NCBI GenBank assembly: GCA_028222435.1
Contig: JAOIST010000006.1
Coordinates: 1 to 42,502, forward strand
Reading direction: 5' to 3'
From: Candidatus Pelagibacter sp.
GTDB lineage: Bacteria; Pseudomonadota; Alphaproteobacteria; Pelagibacterales; Pelagibacteraceae
DNA: 42,502 bases
Under the pieces are notes generated by a model. That model did no database searches. It was not told where the DNA came from and saw nothing but the letters and a program-made list of their open reading frames with translations. Position 1 is the stretch's first letter; every line of letters starts with the position of its first letter. The position numbers and the translations under genes were made by a program. Shown here one piece after another: positions 27,474-36,742 of this stretch.

Positions 27474-28680
27474 AAGTATTAAAAAAGAATTTCCGATTTT
27501 TTCTCAAAAAATTAATGGTAAACCTTTAGTATATTTAGATAGCGCAAATTCTTCACAAAAACCAAAGTCAGTAATTGACAAGATTTCAAATTTTTATAAA
27601 ACTGAGTTCTCTAATGTTGGTAGAAGTGTCCATACTCTTGCAGTTAAAGCCACAAATAGATTTGAAGCTACTAGGGATAAAGTTCAAAAATATCTAAATG
27701 CCAAACATAGGGAAGAAATAATTTTTACTAAAAGCGCGACTGAGTCAATTAATTTAGTTGCATCATCATTCGGAAAAAAACATATTCATAAAGGAGATGA
27801 AATTTTAATTACTGAACTAGAGCACCACTCAAATTATGTTCCATGGCATTACTTAAGATCTGAAAAGGGGGCAATAATTAAATTTGCTCCAGTTAACGAA
27901 GATGGAGATGTCGAAATAAATTCAATTAAAAATTTAATAACCGATAAAACAAAAATTATTGCTATAACACACATATCAAATGTAACAGGAGCAATTTTAC
28001 CTATTGCAAAAATTGTTGATCTCGCGAAAGAAAAAAATATTCCCGTTTTGATAGATGGAACCCAAGGAGCTCCACATTGTGATATAGATATGCAAAAAAT
28101 CGATTGTGATTTTTATGCTATTTCATGTCATAAAATGTACGGACCAAACGGCCTTGGAATTTTATACATGAAAAAAAAATGGTTAGACGATTTACCTCCG
28201 TATCAAGGAGGCGGAGGAATGATTAATGAAGTAAAAAAAGAAGATATTACTTTTGCGGATAAAAATACAAAATTTGAAGCTGGAACAATGCAAACCGCAG
28301 AAGTTGTTTCTTTTGCAGAGTCATTAAATTTTATTGAAAAATTAGGCATTAACAATATTGCCTCACATGAAAATGAAATTTTAGAATATGGTTTAGAAAA
28401 ATTAAGAAAAAATAACTCAATTAAAATTATTGGAAATCCAAAAAGCAGAGGATCCGTTTTATGTTTTACGTTAAAAGATATTCACCCTCATGACATAGCA
28501 ACTATCCTTGATGAAGACGGAGTTGCAATACGAGCTGGACATCATTGCTGTCAAATTTTACATGACAAACTTGGCATTAATGCTACTGCTAGAGCTTCTA
28601 TTGGAGTTTATAACAACAAAGAAGATATAGATAAATTATCGGACGCAATTAAAAATTGCCAGAAGGTATTTCAGATTTAG
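27463..28680 (+). CDS. sufS: Cysteine desulfurase SufS
   Basis: PLP enzyme that takes sulfur from cysteine and passes it on as persulfide. 405 residues. PLP-binding lysine K224 in SCHKMYGP, nucleophile C362 in RAGHHCCQ (a second cysteine, C363, follows where Ala is common). Group II (SufS/CsdA-type) features: long THISNVTGAILP and HHSNYVPW motifs. The start lies in the sufD end. The acceptor is presumably the SufU-like protein encoded next. Confidence 0.97.
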   Translation: MDIKSIKKEFPIFSQKINGKPLVYLDSANSSQKPKSVIDKISNFYKTEFSNVGRSVHTLAVKATNRFEATRDKVQKYLNAKHREEIIFTKSATESINLVASSFGKKHIHKGDEILITELEHHSNYVPWHYLRSEKGAIIKFAPVNEDGDVEINSIKNLITDKTKIIAITHISNVTGAILPIAKIVDLAKEKNIPVLIDGTQGAPHCDIDMQKIDCDFYAISCHKMYGPNGLGILYMKKKWLDDLPPYQGGGGMINEVKKEDITFADKNTKFEAGTMQTAEVVSFAESLNFIEKLGINNIASHENEILEYGLEKLRKNNSIKIIGNPKSRGSVLCFTLKDIHPHDIATILDEDGVAIRAGHHCCQILHDKLGINATARASIGVYNNKEDIDKLSDAIKNCQKVFQI

Positions 28681-29121
28681 ATGGAACTTAAAGAGCTATA
28701 TCAAGAAATAATTTTAGATCACGGGAAAAACCCTAGAAATAAAGGCAAGTGCGAAGGTTTTACTAATGATGCAAAAGCACACAATCCATTGTGTGGAGAT
28801 AAAGTTCATATTTATTTAAAACTAAATAAAGATAAACAAATTGAAAGTTTAAGTTTTGAAGGAGAAGGTTGTGCAATATCTTTAGCTTCAGCATCTATTC
28901 TAACCGAAACAGTAAAGGGAAAAGATTTATCGTTTATCAAAAAAATTAGTGAGGATTTTCTAAACATGATCAAAAATAAAACAAAGATTACTATTAATAG
29001 TTTAACTACAGATCAAATTACTACTATAGCCTCTTTGTCAGGTGTTCAAGAATTTCCAATGAGGGTCAAATGTGCAACGATGGTGTGGCATACATTACTC
29101 TCAGCAATAGAAAAAAAATGA
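28681..29121 (+). CDS. sufU: SufU-like sulfur acceptor (NifU N-terminal family)
   Basis: Zinc-containing sulfur-transfer partner of SufS in Gram-positive SUF systems; older literature called it a scaffold. 146 residues. The metal ligand set is complete: C38 and D40 in PLCGDKV, C64 in GEGCAIS, C131 in RVKCATMVWHTL. The insertion between the second and third cysteine has the length of SufU rather than IscU, and the IscU LPPVK motif is absent. It directly follows sufS (no gap). No SufE gene is seen in this operon, so SufU probably replaces it. Confidence 0.9.
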   Translation: MELKELYQEIILDHGKNPRNKGKCEGFTNDAKAHNPLCGDKVHIYLKLNKDKQIESLSFEGEGCAISLASASILTETVKGKDLSFIKKISEDFLNMIKNKTKITINSLTTDQITTIASLSGVQEFPMRVKCATMVWHTLLSAIEKK

Positions 29122-29420
29122 CAGACATAAAAGAGAAAATTGTTACAGAGATTAAAAAGATTTATGATCCAGAAATACCAGTAAACATATATGAACTTGG
29201 CTTAATTTATAAAATAGACGTCAAAGATGCTAAAAAGGTAGCTATAGAAATGACCTTAACTTCACCAAATTGTCCTGTAGCCGAAAGTTTGCCTAAAATG
29301 GTTAAAGATAATATACTAAAGCTTGATGGTGTTGATGATGTTGACTTAAAATTAGTTTGGGACCCCCCCTGGACTAAAGATAAAATGTCTGAAGCAGCAA
29401 AATTAGAATTAAATTTATGA
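29118..29420 (+). CDS. sufT: SufT-like DUF59/MIP18 protein
   Basis: Iron-sulfur maturation factor of the MIP18/PaaD family. 100 residues from ATG 29118, which overlaps the sufU stop (ATGA). A longer reading from 29070 would overlap sufU coding by 52 bases and adds residues not in the family. Motifs: YDPEIPVNIYELGLIY near 13-28 and the conserved cysteine in TSPNCPVAE, then LVWDPPWTKDKMS near 80-92. Sits between sufU and the A-type carrier. Confidence 0.92.
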   Translation: MTDIKEKIVTEIKKIYDPEIPVNIYELGLIYKIDVKDAKKVAIEMTLTSPNCPVAESLPKMVKDNILKLDGVDDVDLKLVWDPPWTKDKMSEAAKLELNL

Positions 29421-29752
29421 GTGAACAAATTATAAAACTAAGCCAAAATGCAGCCGAAAGAATAAAAACAATTATGTCTAAAGCTGAAGACAAAGCTATA
29501 GGAGTAAGAGTGGGTGTTAAATCAGGTGGTTGTGCTGGCATGTCATACATAATGGAATATGCAAAAGACGTAAAACCAAATGAAGAGATAATAGAAGATA
29601 AAGGTGTTAAAGTTTTAATCGATCCTAAAGCAATAATGTATTTACTAGGCACTGAAATGGATTACAAAGCTGAGAAATTTTCATCTCAATTCGTATTTAA
29701 AAACCCAAACGAAACTGAACGTTGTGGTTGCGGAGAGTCTTTTAAAATTTAA
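29417..29752 (+). CDS. sufA: A-type iron-sulfur carrier (HesB/IscA/SufA family)
   Basis: Carries iron-sulfur clusters from the scaffold to target proteins. 111 residues. The three ligand cysteines are in KSGGCAGMSY and in CGCGESF near the C-terminus. The start overlaps sufT by 4 bases (ATGA). Last gene of the iscR-sufBCDSUTA operon; its stop shares TTAA with glnA on the other strand, so there is no intrinsic terminator between. Whether it is SufA, IscA or ErpA cannot be told from sequence; context gives SufA. Confidence 0.93.
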   Translation: MSEQIIKLSQNAAERIKTIMSKAEDKAIGVRVGVKSGGCAGMSYIMEYAKDVKPNEEIIEDKGVKVLIDPKAIMYLLGTEMDYKAEKFSSQFVFKNPNETERCGCGESFKI

Positions 29753-31155
29753 CCACTGTAATACATCTCAAATTCTATTGGATGAGGTGTATGTTCAAAT
29801 TTATAAATTTCTTGGAATTTTAATTCAATGTAAGCATCTATTTGATCATCTGTGAATACATCGCCTTCAGTTAAAAATTTTCTATCTTCATCAAGGTTTT
29901 GCATTGCTTCTCTTAATGAACCGCAAACAGTCGGAAGTTTTTTTACTTCATCTTCCGATAAAGAGTATAAGTCATCATCAAAAGATTTACCTGGATCAAT
30001 TTTATTTTTAATACCATCAAGACCAGCCATTAACATCGAAGCAAAAGTCAAATAGGGATTTCCCGCTGCGTCTGGAAATCTTATTTCACATCTTGCAGCT
30101 TTAGGATTCATTATTACAGGTATTCGACATGAAGCAGATCTATTTCTAGCAGAGTAAGCTAAAATAACCGGAGCTTCAAAACCTGGAATTAAACGCTTAT
30201 AACTATTTGTTGTTGCGTTTGAAAATGCATTAATGGCTTTAGCGTGTTTTAATATTCCTCCGATGTAATACAAAGCCTCTTTAGAAAGACCCGCGTATTC
30301 TTTACCCATAAAAACTGGCGTGTTACCTTTCCAAATGGATTGGTGACAGTGCATTCCTGAGCCATTGTCACCTTTAACTGGCTTAGGCATGAATGTAGCT
30401 GTTTTTCCAAATGAGTGAGTGACCATTTGAACTGCATATTTGTAAAGCTGAACGTTATCGGCCATGTTAGTTAAAGTTCCAAAATACATACCAAGTTCAT
30501 GTTGACTAGGTGCTACTTCGTGATGGTGTTTTTCAACCTTAACACCCATATCTTTCAAAGCTTTTAAGTATTCACCTCTCATATCTTGTGCGCTATCAAC
30601 TGGCGGCACTGGAAAATAACCCCCTTTAACTCCTGGTCTGTGTCCCATGTTACCATTTTCATATTTTTTTCCTGTATTATAAGGTCCTTCTGAACTATCA
30701 ATGCTAAAACTTGTTTCGTTCATATCGTTTTTAAATCTGACGTCATCAAAAACAAAAAATTCAGGCTCGGGTCCAAAATAAGATTTGTCACCAATCCCTG
30801 ATTTTTTTAAATATGCTTCAGCTTTTTTTGCTGTACTTCTTGGATCTCTCTCGTAAGAATCTTTTTTAACTGCATCTAAAATATCACAAAAAATATTTAC
30901 TGTTGTGTGGGAGTTAAATGGATCTATAATCGGTCTTTCTAAATCTGGTTTTAAAATCATGTCAGACTCGTTAATAGCTTTCCAACCAGCTATAGATGAG
31001 CCATCAAAAAAAACTCCATTTTCTAGCATATCCTCGTCAACAATAGTTGAGTCCATTGTTAAATGCTGAAGTTTCCCTTTTGGATCGGTGAATCTTAAGT
31101 CTACAAACTCGATCTGTTTGTCTTTAATTAGCTTTAAAACGTCTTTAGAACCCAT
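29749..31155 (-). CDS. glnA: Glutamine synthetase, type I
   Basis: ATP-dependent amidation of glutamate, the main ammonium assimilation step. 468 residues. N-terminal beta-grasp domain with FVDLRFTDPKGKLQH; catalytic region with FFDGSSIAGW near 49-58, GPEPEFFVFDD, HHHEVAPSQHELGM near 210, ATFMPKPVKGDNGSGMHCHQS near 255-275 and NRSASCRIP. Y397 in DLYSLSEDE is at the exact position of the tyrosine adenylylated by GlnE in E. coli. The start has a strong AAGGAG ribosome site at 31162-31167. The 127-base divergent gap to the next gene holds TATAAT-like strings on both strands without clear -35 boxes. Confidence 0.97.
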   Translation of the reverse strand: MGSKDVLKLIKDKQIEFVDLRFTDPKGKLQHLTMDSTIVDEDMLENGVFFDGSSIAGWKAINESDMILKPDLERPIIDPFNSHTTVNIFCDILDAVKKDSYERDPRSTAKKAEAYLKKSGIGDKSYFGPEPEFFVFDDVRFKNDMNETSFSIDSSEGPYNTGKKYENGNMGHRPGVKGGYFPVPPVDSAQDMRGEYLKALKDMGVKVEKHHHEVAPSQHELGMYFGTLTNMADNVQLYKYAVQMVTHSFGKTATFMPKPVKGDNGSGMHCHQSIWKGNTPVFMGKEYAGLSKEALYYIGGILKHAKAINAFSNATTNSYKRLIPGFEAPVILAYSARNRSASCRIPVIMNPKAARCEIRFPDAAGNPYLTFASMLMAGLDGIKNKIDPGKSFDDDLYSLSEDEVKKLPTVCGSLREAMQNLDEDRKFLTEGDVFTDDQIDAYIELKFQEIYKFEHTPHPIEFEMYYSG

Positions 31156-31282
31156 TTATGTCTCCTTAAAAATTATGTTTAATTTAAAACTGATGAAACA
31201 TATATAATGTAGTTTTCTTAAAGTATAATTAAATATAAATATCAGCTATGCATAATATACATAAATACAATCTGTACTTGAA

Positions 31283-32170
31283 ATGAGAGAAGCTAATACA
31301 AAAGATCTTTTACTTTTAATATTACTATCAATTATTTGGGGTTCAGCTTTTTTTAACATCAAGATTGCAACTTACTCTTATGAACCTTTTACATTAGCTT
31401 TAGTGCGAGTTTTATTTGCCAGCGTTCCTTTGTTTTTACTGTGTAAGTTTAAAAAAATTAAAATTATGGCATTCAGCAATAATTGGTATTGGTATGCTCT
31501 AATTGGACTTTGTAATATAGCTATTCCATTTGTTTTAATCGCAATTGGAACTGCAAAAATTAATAGCTATTTAGCTGCAATTATGATGAGCACAACGCCT
31601 CTAAGCGGGTCAATACTTGCACATTTTTTTACAAAAGATGAAAAATTATCTTATATGAAGTCATTAGGAGTTCTAATTGGTTTTAGCGGAATTATTTTAT
31701 TATTTTTTGACAAAGTGATCATCAATAGTGAAAATTATTTATATGTTCTTATAACAATTCTTGGATCGACATTTTATTGTATCGGAGGACTTTTAACTTT
31801 AAAAATTAAAAATAAAGTTAATGAGAACGTAACAACTTCTACAACTCTTTGGTCAGTTATTTTTTTATTTCCATTTTCAATATTATTTGAAACTCCTTGG
31901 AATGCTAGCCCGACAATAGAGTCGACTTTATCATTATTATACCTAGGTGTAGTTGCAACGGGGTTTGCTTGGTTAATAAGATTTAGAATATTAACTGTTA
32001 ATGGTTTAGTATTTCAAACACAAGTTGCTTATTTAATACCGATATTTGGAATATTTTTTGGGTATTTTTTAATGAATGAAGTAATTACATGGAAAGTAAT
32101 TGCTTCACTGGTTGTAATACTTATTGGAATTTATATATTTAAAAAAAATAACAGGGGTTTTGCAAGATAA
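31283..32170 (+). CDS. EamA-family (DMT) transporter, substrate unknown
   Basis: Inner-membrane permease of the drug/metabolite transporter type. 295 residues with ten predicted helices in two EamA repeats (about 7-140 and 150-288). Family features: IIWGSAFFNIKIA near 15-28, helix ends with AIMMSTTPLSGSILAHFF near 95-112, and ATGFAWLIRFRILTVNG near 228-244. The substrate cannot be inferred. It abuts the WecA-like gene without a base between (stop 32168-32170, ATG 32171), so the two are co-transcribed. Confidence 0.88.
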   Translation: MREANTKDLLLLILLSIIWGSAFFNIKIATYSYEPFTLALVRVLFASVPLFLLCKFKKIKIMAFSNNWYWYALIGLCNIAIPFVLIAIGTAKINSYLAAIMMSTTPLSGSILAHFFTKDEKLSYMKSLGVLIGFSGIILLFFDKVIINSENYLYVLITILGSTFYCIGGLLTLKIKNKVNENVTTSTTLWSVIFLFPFSILFETPWNASPTIESTLSLLYLGVVATGFAWLIRFRILTVNGLVFQTQVAYLIPIFGIFFGYFLMNEVITWKVIASLVVILIGIYIFKKNNRGFAR

Positions 32171-33232
32171 ATGGAAAGTAATCAAATAGAATTAAGTTTT
32201 TTATCAATTTTTACATTAGTTACTTTTTTTATATTTTTAACTATAAGCAAATATTCTTATAAAATAAAAAAAGGTATTCTACTAGACCAAGACTTTCTAA
32301 AACCCCAAGCATTTCATAAAGCAGCAACAGGAAGAGCCGGGGGGTTAGCTGGAGCCATCTCTTTAAATATTTTTTTTATTATTTATTATTTAATTTATTC
32401 AAAAATTTTATTTGAATACTTATTTTTATGTAATCTAATGTTTATAGTTGGTTTTTTAGATGATTTAAAAATAAAGATAAGTCCATCAAAAAGACTAGCA
32501 TTAATGATAATTTTTTTATTTGCCTTAATATACAGTATTCCAATTAAAATTTTAAATATTGATATTCCATTTATAAACATACTATTGAATAATGAAATAT
32601 TTTCATCTTTATTTGTTTTATTATGTTTTTTATTTATAATTAATGGAGCAAATTTAATAGATGGCTTTAACGGACTTCTCTCAATTAATTTAATAATTAT
32701 TAATTCAATTTTATCTTACGTAAATTTAAATAGTGGAAATATTGAATTTACAATATTTATCATTGGACAGATAATTATCTTACTATCCTTCTTATTATTT
32801 AATTTTCCAAAAGCTAAAATATTCTTAGGTGATAGCGGAGCTTATTTGTTTGGATCTTTAACTGCTTTAAATGCAATTATAACTAATAATCTTAATCCAA
32901 ATTATTCGTCATTTTTTTTCTGCATAATGCTATTTTACTTGTTTTTTGAAGTATTCTTTTCATTTTTTAGAAAAATTATTCAAAAAAAATCACCAATACA
33001 TCCCGACAACAAACATCTTCATATGCTTACTTTTAAAAAAATTTCACTAATTTTTGGAAAAGATAAAGGAAATTATATTAATTCAATAATTATAAATTTC
33101 ATTTACCTTTTATTGGTTCTGCCAGTTTTTTTATTTGCAAAAGATCCAATGATAGGTAGATATTGGTTTTTTTCTTTAATAATTATTTATTTAGTTATTT
33201 ATTTAATACTTTATCATTTAACAAAAAATTAA
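32171..33232 (+). CDS. WecA/MraY-type undecaprenyl-phosphate sugar-1-phosphate transferase
   Basis: Polytopic membrane enzyme that starts a lipid-linked glycan by transferring a sugar phosphate to undecaprenyl phosphate. 353 residues, about ten helices. Glycosyltransferase-4 family motifs: GRAGGLAGA near 55-63, aspartate pair in FLDDLKIKISPSKR near 95-108, NGANLIDGFNGLLS near 158-171, and FLGDSGAYLFGS near 217-228. The absence of MraY-specific signature and the location away from mur genes favours a WecA-like role in surface polysaccharide. That fits the sugar genes at the window end, but they are 6 kb away. Confidence 0.85.
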   Translation: MESNQIELSFLSIFTLVTFFIFLTISKYSYKIKKGILLDQDFLKPQAFHKAATGRAGGLAGAISLNIFFIIYYLIYSKILFEYLFLCNLMFIVGFLDDLKIKISPSKRLALMIIFLFALIYSIPIKILNIDIPFINILLNNEIFSSLFVLLCFLFIINGANLIDGFNGLLSINLIIINSILSYVNLNSGNIEFTIFIIGQIIILLSFLLFNFPKAKIFLGDSGAYLFGSLTALNAIITNNLNPNYSSFFFCIMLFYLFFEVFFSFFRKIIQKKSPIHPDNKHLHMLTFKKISLIFGKDKGNYINSIIINFIYLLLVLPVFLFAKDPMIGRYWFFSLIIIYLVIYLILYHLTKN

Positions 33233-33261
33233 ATTGATATATAAAACAACGGTTATTAAAT

Positions 33262-33346
33262 GGGCAAGTGGCGGAATTGGTATACGCGCTGGTCTTAGAA
33301 ACCAGTGCCGCAAGGCTTAAGAGTTCGAGTCTCTTCTTGCCCACCA
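33262..33346 (+). tRNA. tRNA-Leu (anticodon UAG)
   Basis: Acceptor stem GGGCAAG (33262-33268) pairs with CTTGCCC (33336-33342), followed by A and an encoded CCA. The anticodon stem CTGGT/ACCAG encloses loop CTTAGAA with anticodon TAG at 33296-33298, reading CUN leucine codons. A long variable arm and the TTCGAGT T-loop are present. 85 bases including CCA. The trigger factor ATG follows 7 bases later. Confidence 0.97.
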
Positions 33347-33353
33347 TAAAATT

Positions 33354-34727
33354 ATGAGAATAGAAGTTAAATCAAAAAAAGGTCTTAGAACAGTTTTATC
33401 AGTTATAGTTGATAAAAAAAGTATTCAGATTAAAATGGATGAAAAGCTTGACGAGCTTCAAAAAGAAGTTGCTTTAAAAGGATTCAGACCAGGTAAGGTT
33501 CCGCCAACAGTTATCAAAAGTCAATTTGGTAAAACTATTTACGGCGAGGTAGTTGATAAAATTTTAAGAGAAACTAGTTCTAAAGCAATAGATCAAAAAA
33601 AACTTAAAGTTGCAGGTCAACCAAAAATTGACCTTAAACAATTTGGAGAAGGAAAAGATTTAAACTATGAACTTCAAATTGATTGTTTGCCAGATGTATC
33701 CCTAAAAAGTTTTGATAAATTTAAAGCTACAGAATTTAAAGTAAAAATTGAGGATAAAGTCATAGATAAAAAACTAAAAGAAATAGCAGATCAAAATAAA
33801 CAGTTTGTAGAAAAAGATGAAAAAGAAAAAGCTATTTTAGGCGATCAAGTTATTTTTGATTATTCCGCATCTATTGACTCAAATAAATTTGAAGGCAGCG
33901 AAGGTAAAGGGGTACAAATTGAATTAGGTAAAGATCTATTTTTAAAAGGTTTTGACAAGCAGTTAGTTGGAGTCAAAAAAGGTGAGAAAAAATTACTTGA
34001 TGCTGTATTACCCGCCAATCATCCAAAAAAAGAATTAGCAAACAAAAAAACAAAATTTGAATGTACAATTTTAAATATAAAAAAATCAAAAGAAAGTAAA
34101 ATTGATGATGATTTTGCTAAAATGATGGGAGCAAAAGATATTAAAGATTTAAAAACTTTAATCGAAAAACAAATATCAGGTCAATATTCCCAAGCATTAA
34201 ACTCAATAACTAAAAAAGAAATTTTAGATCAAATAGAAAAGAATCATACAGTTGATTTGCCTCAAAATTTAATTGAACAGGAAATTTCAATTATGACAAA
34301 AAATCTTAAACTAGAGGACAAAGAAAAATATAAATCAAATAATGAAAAGTTGGCAAAATCCAGAATAAAATTAGGATTATTATTAAATGAATATGGCGAA
34401 AAAAATAATCTAAAAGTTTCAGATGATGAAGTAAGAGCTGAAATACAAAAACAAATAAAAGGAATGCCAGGGCAAGAAAAAATGATACTTGAGTATTATC
34501 AAAAGAATCCAAGTGCCTCCCAAAGTTTGAAAGGATCTATTTATGAAGAAAAAATTATTGAGCTAGTAAAATCAAAAATAAATCTTATTTCTAAAGAAAT
34601 TAATACTAAGGAAGCAGAAAAAATAATTACTGAATTTAATAAAACTGATTCAAAGGAAACAAATATTACTGAAGCAAAACCAGCTGATAAAAACAAATCT
34701 AAATCAAAAAAAATTAGTAAAAAGTAA
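33354..34727 (+). CDS. tig: Trigger factor
   Basis: Ribosome-associated chaperone with peptidyl-prolyl isomerase activity, first to meet nascent chains. 457 residues. N-terminal ribosome-binding domain with the signature GFRPGKVPP near 43-51; FKBP-like domain about 160-245 with GDQVIFDY and VQIELGKDLFLKGFDKQLVG; C-terminal helical arms from about 250, ending in a Lys/Ser-rich tail. The start MRIEVKSKKGLRT aligns with family starts, so it is right even though it lies 7 bases after the tRNA and lacks a Shine-Dalgarno. First protein gene of tig-clpP-clpX-lon. Confidence 0.97.
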   Translation: MRIEVKSKKGLRTVLSVIVDKKSIQIKMDEKLDELQKEVALKGFRPGKVPPTVIKSQFGKTIYGEVVDKILRETSSKAIDQKKLKVAGQPKIDLKQFGEGKDLNYELQIDCLPDVSLKSFDKFKATEFKVKIEDKVIDKKLKEIADQNKQFVEKDEKEKAILGDQVIFDYSASIDSNKFEGSEGKGVQIELGKDLFLKGFDKQLVGVKKGEKKLLDAVLPANHPKKELANKKTKFECTILNIKKSKESKIDDDFAKMMGAKDIKDLKTLIEKQISGQYSQALNSITKKEILDQIEKNHTVDLPQNLIEQEISIMTKNLKLEDKEKYKSNNEKLAKSRIKLGLLLNEYGEKNNLKVSDDEVRAEIQKQIKGMPGQEKMILEYYQKNPSASQSLKGSIYEEKIIELVKSKINLISKEINTKEAEKIITEFNKTDSKETNITEAKPADKNKSKSKKISKK

Positions 34728-34749
34728 CCAATAGTTGTATAAAGCAAAT

Positions 34750-35361
34750 ATGAGTCGAGAACTTGAAGAAAAAATGAATAGCCTAATTCCTATGGTTGTT
34801 GAACAAACAAGTAAAGGAGAAAGAGCTTATGATATTTATTCTAGGCTTTTAAAAGAGAGAATAGTTTTTCTAGTTGGCCCAGTTAATGATGCTGTAGCAT
34901 CTCTAGTCACTGCACAATTATTATTTTTGGAGTCTGAAAATCCAAAAAAAGAAATAAACTTTTATATTAATAGTCCAGGTGGTTTAGTTACAGCAGGTTT
35001 AGGAATTTACGATACAATGCAATATATTAATTCACCTGTATCAACATTATGTATTGGCCAAGCTTCTTCTATGGGATCATTTCTTTTAGCTGCAGGTGAA
35101 AAAGGAAAAAGATATTCTCTTCCTAATTCAAGAATTATGGTTCATCAACCTTCAGCTGGATTTCAAGGACAAGCCACAGATATTCAAATTCATGCTAAAG
35201 AGATTTTATCATTAAAAGAAAGACTAAATAAAATTTATTCAAAACATACTGGAAAATCAGTAGATGAAATTTCCCAAGCTCTAGAGAGAGACAATTTTAT
35301 GACTGCAGACGAAGCAAAAAAATTTGGCCTTATAGACTCTGTTGTAGAGAAACGAAAATAA
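34750..35361 (+). CDS. clpP: ATP-dependent Clp protease proteolytic subunit
   Basis: Serine peptidase chamber that degrades proteins unfolded by ClpX or ClpA. 203 residues from ATG 34750. A TTG at 34735 would add five residues, and an ATG at 34774 with GAAGAA upstream would start at [11 protein letters not shown]; the latter is a real alternative. Catalytic triad S107 (QASSMGS), H132 (MVHQP) and D181, spaced exactly as in E. coli. 22 bases after tig. Confidence 0.96.
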   Translation: MSRELEEKMNSLIPMVVEQTSKGERAYDIYSRLLKERIVFLVGPVNDAVASLVTAQLLFLESENPKKEINFYINSPGGLVTAGLGIYDTMQYINSPVSTLCIGQASSMGSFLLAAGEKGKRYSLPNSRIMVHQPSAGFQGQATDIQIHAKEILSLKERLNKIYSKHTGKSVDEISQALERDNFMTADEAKKFGLIDSVVEKRK

Positions 35362-35440
35362 CACACAATATATAGTTAATTTTACAACTTGAACTTGCTA
35401 ACCAATCAGCAGAGATTTATAATATTCATATTGATTCGTT

Positions 35441-36694
35441 ATGACTGAAAAAAATAATAAAAATATTTTATATTGTTCTTTCTGCGGAAAAAGCCAGCAC
35501 GAAGTTAGAAAACTTATAGCAGGTCCTACAGTTTTTATTTGCGATGAGTGCGTTGAGCTTTGTATGGATATTATTAAAGAAGAGAACAAAAGTTCATTGG
35601 TAAAACACCAAGATGGAGTTCCTTCACCTAAAGAAATTTGCAACGTTTTGGACGAATATGTAATAGGTCAAAAATTTGCTAAAGAAATTTTATCTGTTGC
35701 TGTTCACAATCATTATAAAAGATTAAACCATGAATCAAAAAATAATAAAGATATTGAATTATCAAAATCAAACATACTTCTTGTTGGACCTACAGGATGT
35801 GGAAAAACTTTACTTGCTCAAACTTTAGCAAGAATATTAGATGTTCCATTTACTATGGCGGATGCCACTACTTTAACGGAAGCAGGTTATGTGGGAGAAG
35901 ATGTAGAAAATATTATTCTAAAATTATTACAAGCCGCAGATTACAATGTTGAAAAAGCTCAAAGAGGAATAGTTTATATAGATGAAGTTGATAAAATAAG
36001 TAGAAAATCTGAAAACCCATCTATTACAAGAGATGTTTCTGGCGAAGGTGTTCAGCAGGCACTATTAAAGATAATGGAAGGAACTGTTGCAAGCGTTCCA
36101 CCACAAGGCGGAAGAAAACATCCTCAACAAGAGTTTTTACAAGTTGATACTACTAACATTTTATTTATATGTGGAGGTGCATTTGCAGGTTTAGATAAAT
36201 TAGTTGATAGCAGAGGCAAGGGGAGCTCCATAGGTTTTGGAGCTAAAGTGAAAGATTTTAAAGAACAACCTCTATCCGAGATTATGAAAATGCTAGAACC
36301 AGAAGATTTAATAAAATATGGACTAATACCTGAGTTTATTGGAAGAATGCCAATAATAGCCACTTTAGATGATCTAGATGAAAAATCTTTAGTTAAAATT
36401 TTAAAAGAACCAAAAAATTCTTTGATTAAACAATATCAAAGATTATTTGAATTTGAAGAGGTAAAACTTGAATTTCAAGACGAGGCTATATTAGAAATAG
36501 CAAAAAAAGCAATTTCAAAAAAAACTGGAGCGAGAGGATTAAGATCTATACTTGAAAATATTTTACTAAAAACTATGTTTGAATTGCCAGATATGGATAA
36601 TGTTATTAAAGTTACAGTTGATGGTGCAGCAGTAAAAGGAACTTCAGAGCCCATTGTCACATACGGCAAAAAATCATCAACATCAGTAGCTTAA
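35441..36694 (+). CDS. clpX: Clp protease ATP-binding subunit ClpX
   Basis: AAA+ unfoldase that feeds substrates to ClpP. 417 residues. N-terminal zinc-binding dimerisation domain with C12, C15, C34, C37; Walker A GPTGCGKT near 112-119; Walker [12 protein letters not shown] near 178-188; pore loop GYVGEDV; IGF-like loop with [13 protein letters not shown] near 260-273 for ClpP docking; sensor 2 [11 protein letters not shown]. 79 bases after clpP; this gap shows no terminator hairpin. Confidence 0.98.
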   Translation: MTEKNNKNILYCSFCGKSQHEVRKLIAGPTVFICDECVELCMDIIKEENKSSLVKHQDGVPSPKEICNVLDEYVIGQKFAKEILSVAVHNHYKRLNHESKNNKDIELSKSNILLVGPTGCGKTLLAQTLARILDVPFTMADATTLTEAGYVGEDVENIILKLLQAADYNVEKAQRGIVYIDEVDKISRKSENPSITRDVSGEGVQQALLKIMEGTVASVPPQGGRKHPQQEFLQVDTTNILFICGGAFAGLDKLVDSRGKGSSIGFGAKVKDFKEQPLSEIMKMLEPEDLIKYGLIPEFIGRMPIIATLDDLDEKSLVKILKEPKNSLIKQYQRLFEFEEVKLEFQDEAILEIAKKAISKKTGARGLRSILENILLKTMFELPDMDNVIKVTVDGAAVKGTSEPIVTYGKKSSTSVA

Positions 36695-36742
36695 TTATGA
36701 TTTGTTTCTTGAAATTATCGTATTAATAGCCATATTAAGCGT

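Noticed and set aside
31156..31282. Structured leader or riboswitch for glnA
   Set aside because: The gap holds AT-rich sequence and TATAAT-like strings but no paired stems that I could recognise; only the AAGGAG ribosome site is clear.
36709..36738. Promoter TTGAAA / TATTAA before lon
   Set aside because: Transcription would start practically on the lon ATG at 36743; in such AT-rich sequence a chance match is as likely as a leaderless start.
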